A stretch of 38,419 nt of DNA from JBQTKD01 sp052389435 (GTDB taxonomy: Bacteria; Actinomycetota; Actinomycetes; Sporichthyales; Sporichthyaceae), in NCBI GenBank assembly GCA_052389435.1, contig JBQTIB010000020.1, forward strand, positions 1 through 38,419. Reading direction: 5' to 3'. The notes below the pieces were generated by a model. That model was not told where the DNA came from. It saw only the letters and a program-made list of their open reading frames with translations, and searched no databases. Below, in pieces: positions 38,288 through 38,419 of the stretch (the first letter of the stretch is position 1; each line of letters begins with the position of its first letter). The position numbers and the translations under genes were made by a program.

Positions 38288-38419
38288 TCGCACCCGAAGA
38301 CGCTCGAAGGGCCGCCACCGAAGAGCCGACCGTCGAGCCGGGGAGCGGAGAAGGCCGTCGCGGCCCCCGCGCCCAGTACCCCGGGGGGGGCGGGGGGGGG
38401 GGGGGGGGCGGTGACCCCC
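38288..38419. other. Right end, no gene seen; G-run
   Basis: 132 bases with no credible gene. The last ~35 bases are long runs of G broken by single C residues and ending GTGACCCCC. Such a run at the contig edge is more likely a sequencing or assembly artefact than biology. Confidence 0.5.

Noticed and set aside
38370..38419. G-run at the right edge as a G-quadruplex or telomere-like end
   Set aside because: The run is at the contig edge with irregular single C breaks; an assembly or base-calling artefact is the simplest reading.
1..38419. CRISPR array, insertion sequence or prophage
   Set aside because: No regularly spaced short repeats of CRISPR type, no transposase or integrase gene and no phage structural genes were seen.

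Overview
The window is high-GC DNA with strong G/C third-position bias, GTG/TTG starts, LivFGHMK-type uptake genes, PucR/TetR/MerR regulators, a DUF222 (13E12-type) gene and a DUF2993/LmeA-like protein. This points to a chromosomal segment of an actinobacterium; the genus cannot be fixed from the sequence alone. No rRNA, tRNA, CRISPR array or insertion sequence was recognised.

Layout. 0-1.4 kb: 5' end of a DUF222/HNH-type gene (minus strand) behind a LexA-box promoter, a 146-bp tandem repeat array and a small unknown gene. 1.4-12 kb: a catabolic island. Minus strand: acetoacetyl-CoA synthetase, a DUF218 protein and a close relative of 2-ketopropyl-coenzyme M oxidoreductase/carboxylase (KPCC). 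Centre: a TetR regulator. Plus strand: a soluble diiron monooxygenase alpha subunit, its TmoB-like small subunit, a MetE-like zinc protein that may be an epoxyalkane:CoM transferase, a MEDS-domain sensor and a PucR-type activator. 12-14.4 kb: an Hsp70-like ATPase, a small coiled-coil protein, a candidate structured RNA with its own promoter and terminator, and a MerR regulator. 14.4-18.5 kb: a biotin-dependent acyl-CoA carboxylase pair (methylcrotonyl-CoA type). 18.6-21.4 kb: an exported protein, an MFS exporter and a divergent nitroreductase. 21.5-26.4 kb: a complete, overlapping branched-chain-amino-acid-type ABC importer. 26.4-33.5 kb: an alpha/beta hydrolase behind four tandem, translationally coupled paralogues. 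Each has a signal peptide, a Cys-Ser-Cys netrin/TIMP-like N-terminal module, a predicted beta-propeller and a C-terminal membrane anchor, and a 33-codon reading frame with an internal repeat lies upstream. 33.8-38.4 kb: two TetR regulators, an exported protein, an LmeA-like protein and an Fpg/Nei DNA glycosylase.

How genes may work together. In bacterial alkene metabolism a diiron monooxygenase makes an epoxide, coenzyme M opens it, a dehydrogenase oxidises the alcohol, KPCC carboxylates the ketone to acetoacetate, and acetoacetate is activated to acetoacetyl-CoA. Four of these five steps have a candidate gene between 1.4 and 9.6 kb. The hydroxyalkyl-CoM dehydrogenase and the monooxygenase beta, ferredoxin, effector and reductase components are not in the window. 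Methylcrotonyl-CoA carboxylase also leads to acetoacetate (through HMG-CoA), and its promoter region shares a 10-mer with the KPCC promoter.

The two most unusual things here are this reduced CoM-type island and the four-gene TIMP-like/propeller array, in which one paralogue has lost exactly the two cysteines expected to pair with each other.
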